DNA from: Protula sp. h YS-2021
Lineage: Eukaryota > Annelida > Polychaeta > Sabellida > Serpulidae
Direction: 5' to 3'
Assembly: GCA_949752745.1 (NCBI GenBank)
Contig: OX457028.1
Location: 6,630,095-6,694,094 of the forward strand
DNA length: 64,000 bases
Made by a program: the position numbers and the translations under genes. Below the pieces are notes generated by a model, which was given only the letters and a program-made list of their open reading frames with translations, was not told the origin of the DNA and searched no databases. Of the stretch, positions 38,121 through 52,184 are shown piece by piece. Numbering within the stretch: the stretch's first letter is position 1; every line of letters begins with the position of its first letter.

Positions 38121-38782
38121 TGCAAATAAATTGGCGATGGTTCAAAAAACAAGCAAAAGCTGGATCCAAGTGCACGTGTGAGGCAGATACATCAACAATG
38201 CTTATCATGTGCATAATCAAGACAATGAAGTACAACGATTAGAACATTAGTATCAGTGTCATGAGTGGTATTGATATTTTCTCTTGTCAATGATTCAATG
38301 AAACAGATGGAGAATGCACAAACGTAAATTGATAAATAGAATAAATAATATAAAATAGTGCACTTCTGTTTGTGTTTTCAAGAAATCTATACTTCAATTG
38401 CATTTTTTTCATTTATTTTTCGCTGTTTCCCCTGTGTTTATTCAAGGATGATTTTTCCAAGCGTACCTTTGTGCTGAGTTGATGTCCGTTTTCAGTTACT
38501 TTGTACTAAACAAGTGATGTTAAAAGCTAATATCTAATAAACATAATTACCAACACTTAAATAAAAGTCCATAGATTATCCTATATTTTCTTTCAGGTTT
38601 GCTGCATCCTATCCACATTTTATATACATTTATCCCATGCATATAAGGTCGGAGGTCTTTGAGCAATGATAACGTTGTTTTCACCCTATCGACGAATTTC
38701 AATAGGCACAATCTTTAAACTATTTTCCACGGTGAGTCACACGCTGATCTAGTTGACTTGGCTTGTACCTCTTTTGTACAAA

Positions 38783-39300
38783 ACACTGTTTGGACGAACA
38801 AATGTTTGGTTCTTCAGTCATCCAGTGTTTTGATATCAAACGGGGTGGGGGTTGATATTTGGGAACTAGTGTGCTAGCGGTGCTAGTGTAACCCATGTAA
38901 GCCACTGTTTGGACCAAAAACAATTTATTTCTTCAGCTATCATGTGTTTTCTTATCAGAGAAGGCGGGGGCTCGTAATTTGCGAGCGCGCTTGACAAGTG
39001 TTCCCAGTGCATATGTCATAACGCATGCCAACCACTGTAGGGACTGAGAAATGTCTTCAGCCGTCGTGTGTTTGATATCAGACGGGGAGGGGGCTGGCTA
39101 TTTGCGAGCGCACTTGGTAAGTGTTCTCCCGTGCATATGCCGTAACATATACCACCCACTGTTTGGACCGAGAAATGTTTATTTCCTCAGCTATCCCGCG
39201 CCAAGGAGGGGAAAGGAAGGGCGGGGGCTCATTATTTGCGAGCTTCAGCGGCAAGTGCTCACCGGTATGCGTAACACATGCGAGACAATGACAGTAACTG
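38783..39300. repeat. 120-bp tandem repeat, unit D
   Basis: Four copies, near-identical to 6,855-7,375 except for the last. Confidence 0.7.
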
Positions 39301-39479
39301 TCCAAGTAACGAAAACAACGCCAATGCAGGAATTCTCAGGGGTAACAACTAACATATTGAACAAGTTAATTTTTTTTAAATTTTTTAAATTCGTGTACGC
39401 TAGTTTTGTTGACTATGTTAGAAAAAATAAAAAATGTTAATTTTAAGCGAAATGTTAATTTTAAGCGAAATTTGCTTAT

Positions 39480-39910
39480 CGAAAGGGAAACGGAATGACC
39501 TTATTTTATGTAAAATCATTCCAACAATATCATAAAAGCTCTTGATATGTATATAATATTTTTCTTTACTCGCTTATGTCGTAAAAATGAGATGGTTTGT
39601 TATTATTCTGTAGCGACCTTGTAGAATACTCATTAGCGTATTAGTCATGACATTCTTTTATTTCAACGACCTTGTAGACTAGTCATTAGCGTGTTAGTCA
39701 TGACATTCTTTTATTTTAGCGACCTTGCAGAATAGTCATTTGCATATAGCTCATTAGAAGTTTTAGGTCAGCAGCATTACTGTCTGTGCGGTTATTTGTC
39801 GCAGATTGGTGCAGTATGACGTTGTTCCGCGTGACGTCATTAACCGGCATCATACGGAATTTTTCTGTCAGTGGATAAACACTACCGTTATATTTAGGCA
39901 TCTTATGGAT
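39480..39910 (-). pseudogene. SLC18B1-like transporter pseudo-exon 1, unit D
   Basis: The minus strand keeps RMMPVNDVTRNN and TDSNAADLK, aligning with the N-terminus of the intact gene; the membrane part is frame-broken. A short duplicated segment containing 'gtcatgacattcttttattt' occurs at about 39,640-39,720. Confidence 0.65.
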
Positions 39911-42189
39911 CTGGCGTTGCTTTTGTTAACAATCCTGGTTTTATATTTGTATTTGTATATTTAAACCAGATTTATGTCAGAGAATTCACACCATAGCTTT
40001 CATCATATATCATATACTACATAATATTCTGTAACATTACTTTTTCCATTACACTGGGGCTGCCTTTTATTAAGTTCTTGAATAATAAATTTAACTTTGA
40101 TTTGATAATTAAGAAAAGAAAATGTTAGTAAACGAAATCATGAAAAGTGTTTTGTTCTTCTTTACAAAAAGGTAACAACTTTAACCAACCTTAAGTGTTT
40201 CTATCTGACAGTATATTACGTGTCATTATACAGATACATGTAAATGACAAGGCTATATAATACGAGCAGAAAGAACAAGTGTTGTATTCACAGCTTTACA
40301 GTAAGTTATATTTCTCGTTGCACTGTGCATTACCCTGTGAGAACCCTGTAGCTGTCGCACCCTGTCCATTCTGAATATTTTTAAAAGCATTAAAGATGTT
40401 TTAGAAATACAGGGGATTGGTCTTTGAACATGACCAAAAATTTGGCCCCACAGGTCTGACAGTAAACATCAGATCCCTACCAGCGACCCGTTTTTCCTTC
40501 TTAAGCAAACGTCAAAACAAAAAAAAAACCTCCGCACCAACCAGTCACGTTTTGAATGCTTATTTTAGCATTGCAATGAATTCATGTCTAGATTCCAAGT
40601 GCATTTTGCTGTGGTGCACTGGATCACGATAGTATGCAATCCCCGACAAAGCCTGAATTTTAATCACAATAAATACAGCGTATCATACGAGGTGATCCTC
40701 TCCTCTCCTTCATCTCTTGTTTGTTTTTCGGTAAGTTTTTGGTAACAATGAGGATGGAACCACATGAAGTGCTTTCCGCTGACTGGATACATTTCAGTGT
40801 CATTTTCCATGGCCGACGTATGCGGGCAGTGGGATATGTAGCGCTCAGACCTCATCACAGACGAAACTACCAGTGGTTCTTCCATCTCTGATACACACAG
40901 CTAAGCAGTAGAGTATTTCTCCGGCTAGATTCTATTCTACCCTGCAACTCTGTAGACACGTTAAGGCTTCTCTGGAATGTGGTGTGTCAAGTGTCATTAG
41001 TGTAGCATCGCGAGTCCGACGCCTCCCCTTCTTATCCCATACGTTTATGTGTCGCTGCCCTGCCCCTTGACTTAACTGCTTGAAGGTCCCAACCCATACC
41101 CAGAATATCTAATCAATGTGACTCACAAATAATGAGAAAGATGACGAATTTGTGATAACTTTTACAAACTGATTAAAAATTTAACTGAACCGTATTATGC
41201 TTGTGGCAGTTGAAGCGCTCCCTTGACTGCTAACATTTCTGAATTAAGTCTGAATTATGAAGTGTTGTCCCTCCTTGGCTTTGCATTATCCATGAAACCC
41301 GTTAGCAACAGGCGATTGCTAACCACACTTTTCTGTTTTCTAGCGACTTCAGTTTTTGTAGTTCCCTTTGAGGTACGAAGGAGGCGGTCTAGGGGTTGTA
41401 TGAGGTAAGAAGTGCATGACGTCTCACCGAGATCCTATTATTACTCATAGGGGGACTATGTAACGCTGCGCGTCCCTCCGTCTCTCCTTACTAATAGTCA
41501 TAAGCTTGCATGCGCCATATCTCAGTAAGAGTTAAAGAATTCGGTATATTTCTTCTACAAAGAAGGCCATTATACATTAGCTGTTCGACTTGCGGTTATT
41601 TTTGTTTTTTCATAAAAGTTAGTATACTGGCATTAATAAAATATAAATTATAAAATAGTAAATATATACATGAGTATTTTGTACGTCATATTTTAGCAAG
41701 TGTTCAACAATCACCTTTCTTTCACAAAGAAAGTTCATAAATTGTAGCTGTGCGACATGGGTTATTTCCCCTTTTTAAAACTGAAAAATGCAAAATTGAA
41801 TAAAAAAATGCTGTGACAGCTATGAACTTAGATATTTCTCGGAAACTTCCACTTCAGTTGACATAACAGGTCTGTTACCAAACTGGCGGAGAATTCAAAC
41901 AGGCTTCTTGTTTACTTATTAATTATATTTCAGTTTTCCAATATTCCTGATTTAACTTTAGACTCAATTAATTTTCATTTACCAGTTTTTTGGCATTGGA
42001 TAAAACGGTGTGTCCAGGAAAAATATGTTTAAATACTGGAAATATTTTACTAAATACTACTACCAAACGTTACAGCAATTATGTGATATTTTCAGATGAT
42101 CAGTAGCATAACCGCATAGAGGATTATTTTGCTTTTGTTTTGTCTTTATTTTAATTTGTTGTATTCCTTGTCTATTATCCATTTGGGGC

Positions 42190-42549
42190 CTATTTACTTG
42201 TAGCAGCCAGACCGGAAGTGATGCTTATCCCTCTACATACTTTCTGCCAACACAATACCAAGAACAGCAGAAACACCTGTAAGTATCAATATTGGTAATT
42301 GTAATAATAATTCTTTTCATAAACACTGTATCTAATAATGTTTTACTTTTTATTTATCATTTCCAGCATTCACGTAATAACTGTTATTAAAATTAATAAG
42401 CTGCTCATAACATTAAAATTACATTATTGTTAACTGTGTAGATTGCAAGGTCAAGATATAAACATTTGCAAGTGCTTGTGTACGAACCGTTATTTTCTTT
42501 TTCTTACTTTCTTTTTTCTTCCTCTCTCTCTGTCTCTCGCTCTCTCTCT

Positions 42550-42601
<52 letters not shown>

Positions 42602-45600
42602 TTCTCTCTCTCTTTCTCTATCTATCGATCCCTTTATCTATCTTTCTGCTAAAAGCGAGTCAGAAAAATATCAGTGTGCTTTAAAAAGCAACTTACACAA
42701 ACAAGAAGCACAAATCCAGTTATAGGAAACGACCACTCCCAACCAATGTTTTGGTACGCTAGGCCGCCCAAAATGGGGCCAATAAATGCCCTATAAAGAA
42801 AAAAGACATCTGACACTCTGTGATGCACTCAAATGCATAAACATTTTGTGAAACTGTTTTAGTCACACACTTTATTTAGTTACACATAAGAAATATATAA
42901 GAAATAATGCTTATTACCCGCAGTTATAAAAGCCTTCCACAAAGCCACCAATTTTGCCGTACGTGTCAGTGTTATCGGGAAAACCATAAAGTCTACAAAT
43001 GCAACAACGCCAAAGAAAACATCTAAAATTCTAAAAGCTAATCACTACTAAGAAAACTAGTGTGTTGATGATGTTAATAAAGTACATACTACGCAACAGT
43101 ATGCATGTGTAAACAAGTGCTTAATTACTTCAATGCTTAATTAATATGCTTCTTATTTGAAATTTACGAATGTTTATAAAAATTTCTCAGTTTTGTTAAT
43201 TTTAATGTCTATCTTTGTGAATGAAATCGAATTTTTTACATAAATCGTTGTTTTACTCCGCATGAGATACGTTTATAAACTTGATATGTGGCAACAAAGT
43301 AGTTTTGAAAAGAATTTAATCGAGTAATGATGCATTGTCATTACTTCAATTACAAATAAACAGTGAAAGAACATGCGATGAGTTCTTGTACCTTCCTACG
43401 GAAAACATGACTGTGGAAGTGACAACGATTGTGGAAATACTGAAGCCTATCAGCAGAAACGATACGTAAAACAGTACCAGGTTCTCGCTGCCAATAGATA
43501 TGGAATAGATATCAGCAAAACAGTACCAGCTTTGCACTGGCAATATATATAGAATAGATATCAGTAAATCGTTGCCAGGTTCTCACTGGCAATAGATATA
43601 GAAGAGATATTAGCAAAACAGTACCAGGTTCTCATTTACAAGATACAGGAAATTTTAAAGATGTTCCTTCTGATAGAAATACTCTACAACATTGAAAAAC
43701 AAAACAAGAAAATAAAATAAGAAAATACGTCCTGCTACATTAGACAAGTTATTACCATGTCCCAGAAATATGTGTCATATACTGGGCTGTAAAACTCTTT
43801 ACACGCTTCACGAGACACTTCATTAAGTTACACCCTTGAATACAATATATATTTTATTGTGCTTCCGCTTGTTTATTCAAGTAAAGGATTTTTGTGGAAT
43901 TGCATGATATTTTATATGGTTGTATACTACATTCTGTATGCACCAATTATAAACAATGCAGAATGATGAACGAATTCATGAACAAAACTCTGCACGACCT
44001 TATTCTTTGAATTCTATCACTGAAAACACTTTTGCGTATTTTTTGAACAGATAATTGTTATGAGCTTGAGATACGAACCAAGCAGATGTGCTTAATAATG
44101 ATATCACAAGGGGCACTTTTAGCGGAGCCCATGCAGTCCGCATGTAGGCATCGCTACCGTACATAAATCGCGCATCTTGGCATTTTAAAAGTAGGCCTTA
44201 GAAATATGGACGGATGAAAGATGAGATTGTGTTTACTTGATCTGTCAGCTATCTTTGCCCATAGCTGACAATACAATTTTGATACATTGAAAGGGGACTT
44301 TTTAAAAAGAGTCTTTTTATTCGGTCAAATATCAAGGGTTGCTTACATCGACTTTTTAGGAACCGTTCATAACATATAAACATTGATGACGTCATTTAAG
44401 ACGTAATCAAAATGAACCACAGAGCGCCTCAACTATGGAATGCTGTATTAACATGTAATGCCTATTTCTGACTGCAAAATATAATTAGAGATATCAATAA
44501 TCAATATAGATCTCATTAATTTATTTCTTATCAATAATTGAATTTTAGATGAAAAAATGTTTTTGAGATAAAAAAAAATCAATTTTACACTTAAGAAATC
44601 TCAATAGAGACACATTTATTTAAAATTTGACGAGTCGTCAATTAAATTCTGGAGTGGAAACTTGAATTATTGATATCAATAATAACAACACAAATTGTGA
44701 GTTCAAGAATTGCTTCTGTTTTGTACCGTAAAAAACTAAAAGAAAGATTCTATAGACAATACCAGTACCAGATGAGTGTTTCTGAACGTTTCATTCATTT
44801 TTTTTTTTCAATTTCATTTTTGCAATCAAGAATTGAATTTTTGATCTCTGAAAATCAGTTTTATAGAGCAATAAATCTTTTCTCATATCAATATATGTCA
44901 CTTAATGCCTCTAAATATTTAATTAGATCAAGATGCATTTCTTAAGAAAAGTGATTTTTAGATCAAAAATTAATTTTTAATATCGGTAATTCTTTAATAA
45001 ATGTGAAAACTGTGAAAATGACTTTCTTCACTCAACGCTCCATTTCTGAACCGCAAGTTTATAAGCGATACACCAGACCAGACCTGTCCTTTCGCTACAT
45101 TCTACAACATCTACGTAGAGTAAGGTCAGCTGTTAGATAAAGCAAATACAGCGAATAGAAACAATCTATCCGTTACAAAAAATTGCACACAGATTAATAA
45201 CTGAATGAAAGAAAACGCCTTTCTTTTCTATCAGTTCAAAGCGATTTGTGGATGAGCGCGAGGTTCAGTCGACTGAATTAATGTGTAATTCTATTGCGCT
45301 AATTCTCGAAATTACCATAGATGGTAAAATGAATAAGTCACTGCATGCGAAAAATGTTTCAGTAACGCTTCATCACACATACTTCGTAAAACTTATCATG
45401 TATATATGTACATTACCTAGGCAGATGTAGAAAAGGAACTGGGCCTGCCGTTAGGATGAAGCATCCACAAACAGTGAACCCCACGAGCAACGTGATATAA
45501 GCCGTCCTTGGCTGCAACAAAAATAGGCGTATCACCGATACGATTTGTAACAACGAAAACAGGAGTAACATAAAAAAAGGATGTAAAACGAAAAGAAGTG

Positions 45601-48600
45601 CCATAATGAAAGCGTAGCCACGACAAAGACGCAACAATGAAAAGAGGAGTAGCACCAAAAAAGACATAGCACCGTCAAAAAATGTCAAAAGTACGAAAAA
45701 GGCGCAACAACGAAAGCGTTGGTACTAAAAAGGCATAACAACGAAAAGAGAAGTATCACCGATAGCAGGCATAGCATCAAAAAGAGGAGTAAGTCCAAAA
45801 AAGGCGTAACAACAAAAAGATTGGCAACAACGAAAAGTAGATGCGAAAAAGGCGCAACAACGAAAAGAAAAAGAAAAGCAAAAAGAGGCGCAGAACAAAA
45901 GAGTAGTAAGACCAGAAAAGATGTAAAAGTGAAAAGAGGCGTAACAACGAATGAGTAGGAACGAAAAAAGCGTAACAACGAAACGAGGCGAAATAACGAA
46001 AAAGTAGAATGAAAAAGGCGTAACAACAAAAAGGGGAATAGCACAGAAAGTATGAGTAACAAGCAAAAGGGGAGTAACATCGAAAAAGGCGTAACAACCA
46101 AAACAACGAAAGAGTTGGAACGAAAAAGGCGTAGCAACGGAAAGAGGATAACAAAGATACCGGATGGAATACCGAAGAGAGCCTCAACAGGGAAAAGATG
46201 ATTAAAACGAAAATAGGCCCGACTAGCTACATGAATGACTTTCAATGTGTTTTTATCCATAAAATATTAAGATTAATCAACAAATAAAATTTAAATTTTA
46301 ACAAAAACGCAACGTTTATGTAAAAACATAAATTAAAGCAACTACACAACAGCGTTGTGCTAGTCTTACCCATTTGTCAGTAAATTTTCCGATGACTACT
46401 GAAGAAACAGTTTTAGCTGCCGAAAATGAAGAAAATGCCAGTCCAATATATATTTCTTTCAAATGAAACAGCTGTTAAAGAAAAACCGAATGCATCCTTT
46501 TGCACTGACATTTTTGTACACAGAAATATATTCATTTGTGAAATTTATTAACAGACCTTACGCAAGCTTAATCAAATTTATGCCATTTTTGAAGTTTTGG
46601 CAAGTATATCGCTATCAAATAAATGTTCTCCCCAAAGTTGATTCTATGTAAACAACGAAAAACTAGACACATGTTAATACCGCGCATTGCTATACAATAC
46701 TAAAATCAATGAGTTATTATATGTGTCTCAATAAGTGACTTGGTTGTTGTGAGAATAAAGACGGCAAATGCTCCGGTGTTATCTAGCTTCAATATCCCTG
46801 ATTCGTTTTGTTTTTTGATGCGTGCATGATCACATAGAAAAACAATACCTTTTTTAAATGTAGTGACAGGGTAGCATTCGATACAGACAATATAAAGGCA
46901 ACAGCAGCTCGTAGAAGTCCACAAACAACCTCCATGGGTATTACAAATAAACTCCATACTGATAGTTCTGATTGTATCTTTTCTAAAATAAAATCAAATA
47001 CTGTGAAGATGAAATATCATAGCTTGAATTCACTCGATTGTAAATTGTAATTTTGTAATTTTCTAAGCTCACATAATCAATACCGTTTCTCATTAAGCAA
47101 CCAGAAGCGAAACAAAGGGTGAAACTGCATAGTCCAATTATCAATCTTCCAACCAAGGTGTGGGGTGTTTGTTTCGATTGCACGCTCATTGGGCGAACGC
47201 ATGAAGAATTAATAAGGAAAATTATTTTTTGAAAATATTTATATGTCATTCTTCATGCAGTGTAACTGTTTCTAATTATACTTCTAGTAAAGATTTGTAA
47301 TTTGTGAGTTTTGTTATTTTTATTTTGTCGTTCTTAATGATTGTTAAGTTGGAGTCGGAACGACAACATTTTTCTTTTAATTCCAGTAGTCGCAATATAG
47401 TTTGCCTACTTGCATGGCTAGGTATGATCATTGCCATTAAAGCTCCCGATATAACAATGAGTACTCCAATCGTGGCAAATGACGCGAAATAACCACCAAC
47501 CTGAATAACCACACCGGAAAGACCGTTCTGCTAGAATGGTATAACAATCAGGCTAACCAACAGAGTAATCAATAATCAGTAAAACAAAAAAAGCGGTTGA
47601 ATATAAAATTTACTTTTGTTCATGATTATTTATAAGCCAAGAGACTAATATTTTCTTCCTATTGTAATCTATTTTTACAAAAAATTTAAAATCAAGTAAC
47701 TAATGAAGAAAGTCACTAACCGCGTTAAGGCCACTTCCCACAATTGGTCCAAACACGAAACCCAAACTTTTAGTCGCTTCAACCGTTCCCTAAACAATAC
47801 ACAACAATACAATTTGAAATGTTTCCAAAGTCGCGATTTCTGCATTGTATTGTTGTGCCATGTTTTTATGCACTTTTCATCCCAACCCTAACTACCAACA
47901 GGGTTAGCAATGAACGGTAATTCGTGATAATCTCGTTCCCCTTCAAATGATTTATTGCGTTGTCTTGTGTCGTTGTAGAATAACAAAAAGTGGGATCGTG
48001 GAAATCTTAATGTGAACACGACAATAATGCTATCCCTATGGTCTCCCCATGGGCATCTCTATTTCTTGTCACCAAGACCTTCCGATGAGCATCCCATGTC
48101 CTGTCACAAAACAATCCCCATCTCTATTTCTTGTCATCAAGACCTTCCGATGAGCATCCCATGTCCTGTCACAAAACAATCCCCATCTCTATTTCTTGTC
48201 ACCAAGACCTTCCGATGAGCATCCTATGTCCTGTCACAAAACAATCCCCATCTCTATTTCTTGTCACCAAGACCTTCCGATGAGCATCCCATGTCCTGTC
48301 ACAAAACAATCCCAATCTCTATTTCTTGTCACCAAGACCTTCCGATGAGCATCCCAAGTCCTGTCACAAAACAATCCCCATCTCTATTTCTTGTCACCAA
48401 GACCTTCCGATGAGCATCCCAAGTCCTGTCACAAAACATTCCCCATCTCTATTTCTTGTCACCAAGACCTTCCGATCAGCATCCCATGTCCTGTCACAAA
48501 ACAATCCTCATCTCTATTTCTTGTCACCAAGCCCTTCCGATGAGCATACCATGTCCTGTTACAAAACCTTGAGGTCAATGTCACCGAAAGTTATACCGTA

Positions 48601-51600
48601 AGTCGTAGAGGAGCGGAGGTCAAAAATTAGGTCAAAACTAGAGGGGCCAGTGTTTTTTGTTAAAACAAAAACGGATATGCCTCCCCCTCCGATTCCCCAC
48701 TCTGTTACTTGGAACAGAACGAATACAAAAGCGAAGACATTTTACAAATTCAAAATGCCAACAAGATAACCTCGGTTACCAGTGACGTATTATTCTGCTG
48801 TGAAAAGGAGGTTTCACTCATTCAAAATGTCAATTGATTTGTTGATGAAGGGACAAAAGTTCATGATGTTCGCAAGTGATGACGTCATAGGTACAACTTT
48901 GAGGAGCCAAAAAATTCCTTGAGTAAAAGTAGTCTCATAATGTATTTTGTGCCGAAAAGCTAGATTCAATAGTTTTGGAGTTGTTGAGCTTTAAAACAGA
49001 AATGACGTCTTAACTTGCAAATTATGACGTCATAGAGCCAAAAAATTCCTTGCTAAAAATAGCCTCATAATGTATTTTGTACCGAAGCGCTAGGTTCAAT
49101 AGTTTTCGAGTTAATGAGCTTTAAAACATAAATGGCGTCATAACTCGCAAACGATGACTCGAAAGTAACCTTGACGTCAAGGTCATCGGAAGTCATACCT
49201 TACGTTAAGTCGAAAATGAGGTCAAAATTGCTCTCTTAGCGTTTTCGACAGAAATCATTGTTTTTCGCAATTTGACCTTGACCATCAAGATCAAGGTCAA
49301 AATTTATTAACAGGTACATGAGATCACATCGTCCTTAATATGTGTGCCACGTTTGGCTTTTCCAGCTTCAACGGTCTTGCAGTAGATGTCTGAAAACCGA
49401 TTGAGGAAATGTTTATCAGGCGCACCCCTTGAGCTGACTCTCCATACATGTGCCAAGTTTGGTTGGTCTAGCTTCAGTGGTCTTGGTGAAGATGTCTAGA
49501 AACCAATTTAGCGGACGAAGAAAAATTTAAAAAAAAGCGAGGAAAACGGTGAAAAATTCCATCCCCATTTGGTATTTTTTTACTTATTTACTTACTTAGA
49601 TTACTTAGACACTTCTTGGAAACTTAAGCCTGGTTTAGCAGACCTCACAAGCAGCGTTAAGTTTTTGGCGTAACCCACTGGTTAACCCATAGTTCACTTT
49701 GGTGAATATGACAAAGGTTAACCCACTTAACTTGTCATTAATCTTGATGCTGTACTTACTTGCACCTGCGCCATATCGTCAGTGTGCAGCGTGACTAGCA
49801 TCGCGTATGCTGATGTGAACGATACGACATTGTCTATGTCTATGTTTACAATATCATTAATCTTGGTCTTGTATTTTGTTGCCATATCGTAATGATTGTC
49901 TATGTTTATAATATCATTAATCTTTGTCTTGTCCTTGTTTGCACCTGCGCCATATCGCCAGTGTATAGAGTGACTGGTACCGCATATGCTGACGTGAACA
50001 ATACGGCATTGTCTATGTTTATTTTATCATTAATCTAGTTGCATGAATCTGACCCATATCGTCGGTGTATAGGGTGATTAGTATGGCGTATGCTGACGTT
50101 ATCAATACCACAGTGTCTTTGTTTATAATGCCATTAATCTTGGTCTTTACTTACTTGCACATGTATCCCATCGCCAGTGTATATAGTGATTAGTATGGCG
50201 TATGCTGACGTAATCAATACGGCAGTGTCTATGTTTATAATATCATTAAACTTGGTGCTGTACTTACTTGAATCTGTGCCATATCGTCCATGTATGGGGT
50301 GGTTAGTATGGTGTATGCCGACGTGATCAATACGGCAATGTCTATGTTTATAATATCATTTATCTTAGTCTTCCAAACAAGATGCCTCCGTCGCATATTA
50401 AAAAACTTTTGGCCCAACACCATTTCCAACGGTGAACTCTGTCGTCGGACAAACACTATACCAGTCTCGATTGATATCAAACGCAGAAGGTGGCGATGGA
50501 TAGGTCATGTATGCAGAATGGATCCAACGGCCATTCGCCGGATCGCAATGAGGTGGACACCAGGAGGAAAGAGGAAACGAGGACGCCCGAAAGAGACATG
50601 GGGGAGGTCGGTGGAGAAAGAGATGAAAGATCAAGGCTGAATATGGGGTCAAATACAGAAATAGTCAACGGGCAGACAACACTCGCGTTCTTTGATGATG
50701 GCTTATGTGCTCCAAGCACGAAGAGGATTAAGTAAGTAAGTAAGTAATCTTGGTCTTGTAGCTACTTGAACCTGAGCCATAACGTCAGTGTATAGAGTGA
50801 CTACTATCGCGTATGCTGGAGTGAACAATGCGGCATTATCTATGTCTATGTTTATAACATCATTAATCTTGGTCTTGTACTTTCTTGAGCTGTGTCATAA
50901 CGTCAGTGTATAGATTGACTGGTATCGCGTATGCTGACGTGAACAATACGGCTTTGTCTATGTTTATAATATCATTAATCTTGGTCTTGTACTTACTTGA
51001 ACCTGTGCCATATCGTCAGTGTATAGCGTGACTAGTATCGCGTATGCTGACGTGATAAATGCAGCGTATCCAATGCCCTGCATTACTCGCACAACAACAC
51101 ACATCGGAATGAAATAAACGTTCGGAATATGTATCAACAACCTAAAAGATTTCGCATCGTACATCACTGTACATGTACATCGTACATGTTTAATGTATAT
51201 GCTTTCAGTACGGCTTCTAATTTGTTGTCTAACGTAAATAAATATGCTGCATAATTTAAATAAAATATGTCTTGACAAGTATATGTTTTCAAACAAAGAT
51301 AACGACATAGCATTAAAATATGTTGGAAAATAAACCGACGAAAGATAGTTATTTTGCTATGCGAAATCTGTGTGTTATGCGAAACAAAATTGTAAAATTC
51401 AACGCAGAAAACATACCCAAACAATGTTGAACAGATGCCTGTTACTATGACGCCCGCTGTGTATGTAAACCGCACACCGATACGCGATGTCTGAAAGATG
51501 GTGGTATATATTAAATCAGTCAAGAGAAATTACCCCTTATCCACAGCACAATAAAATCTTACTGTTCTTATTTATAGAACTGTATTTGATTTCACCACAT

Positions 51601-52101
51601 TTTTATCCCAACATCCACCCAATATTAGTACTTTGCTGTCCTGGAGTAACCTTTATAGAAATATGCCTTTATTGATTTTAACCAAGTTGTACATAAATCA
51701 GACATTCGATGGATATTTAACATGTTCTGTTTTCTCTTTAGAGTGATAATAAGTCCTTCTCGTGGGAGAAACATCTAAAGAAGAGTAAATTTTGCAACAA
51801 TGATCAATAAATGGATCGAAAAATTATGGTCAGAATGTGATTAATATGTAGTTTTTGAAAAAGCTTACAAATGTCCCCATCAACGGTGCTGCAAATATCA
51901 TCGTAAACTCAAATGAACCAATCACTAACCCTACCAGAAGTGGAGTGGCATTCTTCTCTAAAGCCTGTTTAACAATACCAACCATTAAGACATGTAGACA
52001 TATTCACTGAGTTCCGGTTTTGACCTTAACCATGACCGATGAGGAACCTCTTACATAATGTATTTTGGACTCAAAGGTCGAAAATAAGCTCAAGATCGCT
52101 A

Positions 52102-52184
<83 letters not shown>

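Larger units (their letters stand above)
32286..41900. repeat. Tandem unit D
   Basis: Fourth unit. It is nearly identical to unit A up to about 39,370, where it switches to sequence matching the later part of unit B (about 18,260 onward), so about 1.8 kb with pseudo-exons 6 and 7 is missing. The right end fades into the intact transporter gene region. Confidence 0.85.

Noticed and set aside
42905..43010. Alternative frame of transporter exon 11 reading FVDFMVFPITLTRTAK
   Set aside because: The frame giving YGFPDNTDTYGKIGG matches the family and joins both neighbouring exons in phase. The other does not.
45685..46260. A 191-codon minus-strand frame rich in Phe, Leu and Val, resembling membrane segments
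   Set aside because: It lies in a degenerate purine-rich repeat inside a transporter intron, and several frames are open at once. It does not match the missing parts of the transporter, which are accounted for by other exons.
48044..48565. Possible CRISPR-like array because of regularly repeated units
   Set aside because: The copies are continuous, with no unique spacers, and the DNA is clearly from an animal genome.
48012..48601. Pro/Ser/His-rich open frames across the 65-bp minisatellite
   Set aside because: The period is not a multiple of three, and the frame rotates through the repeat. No gene signals are present.
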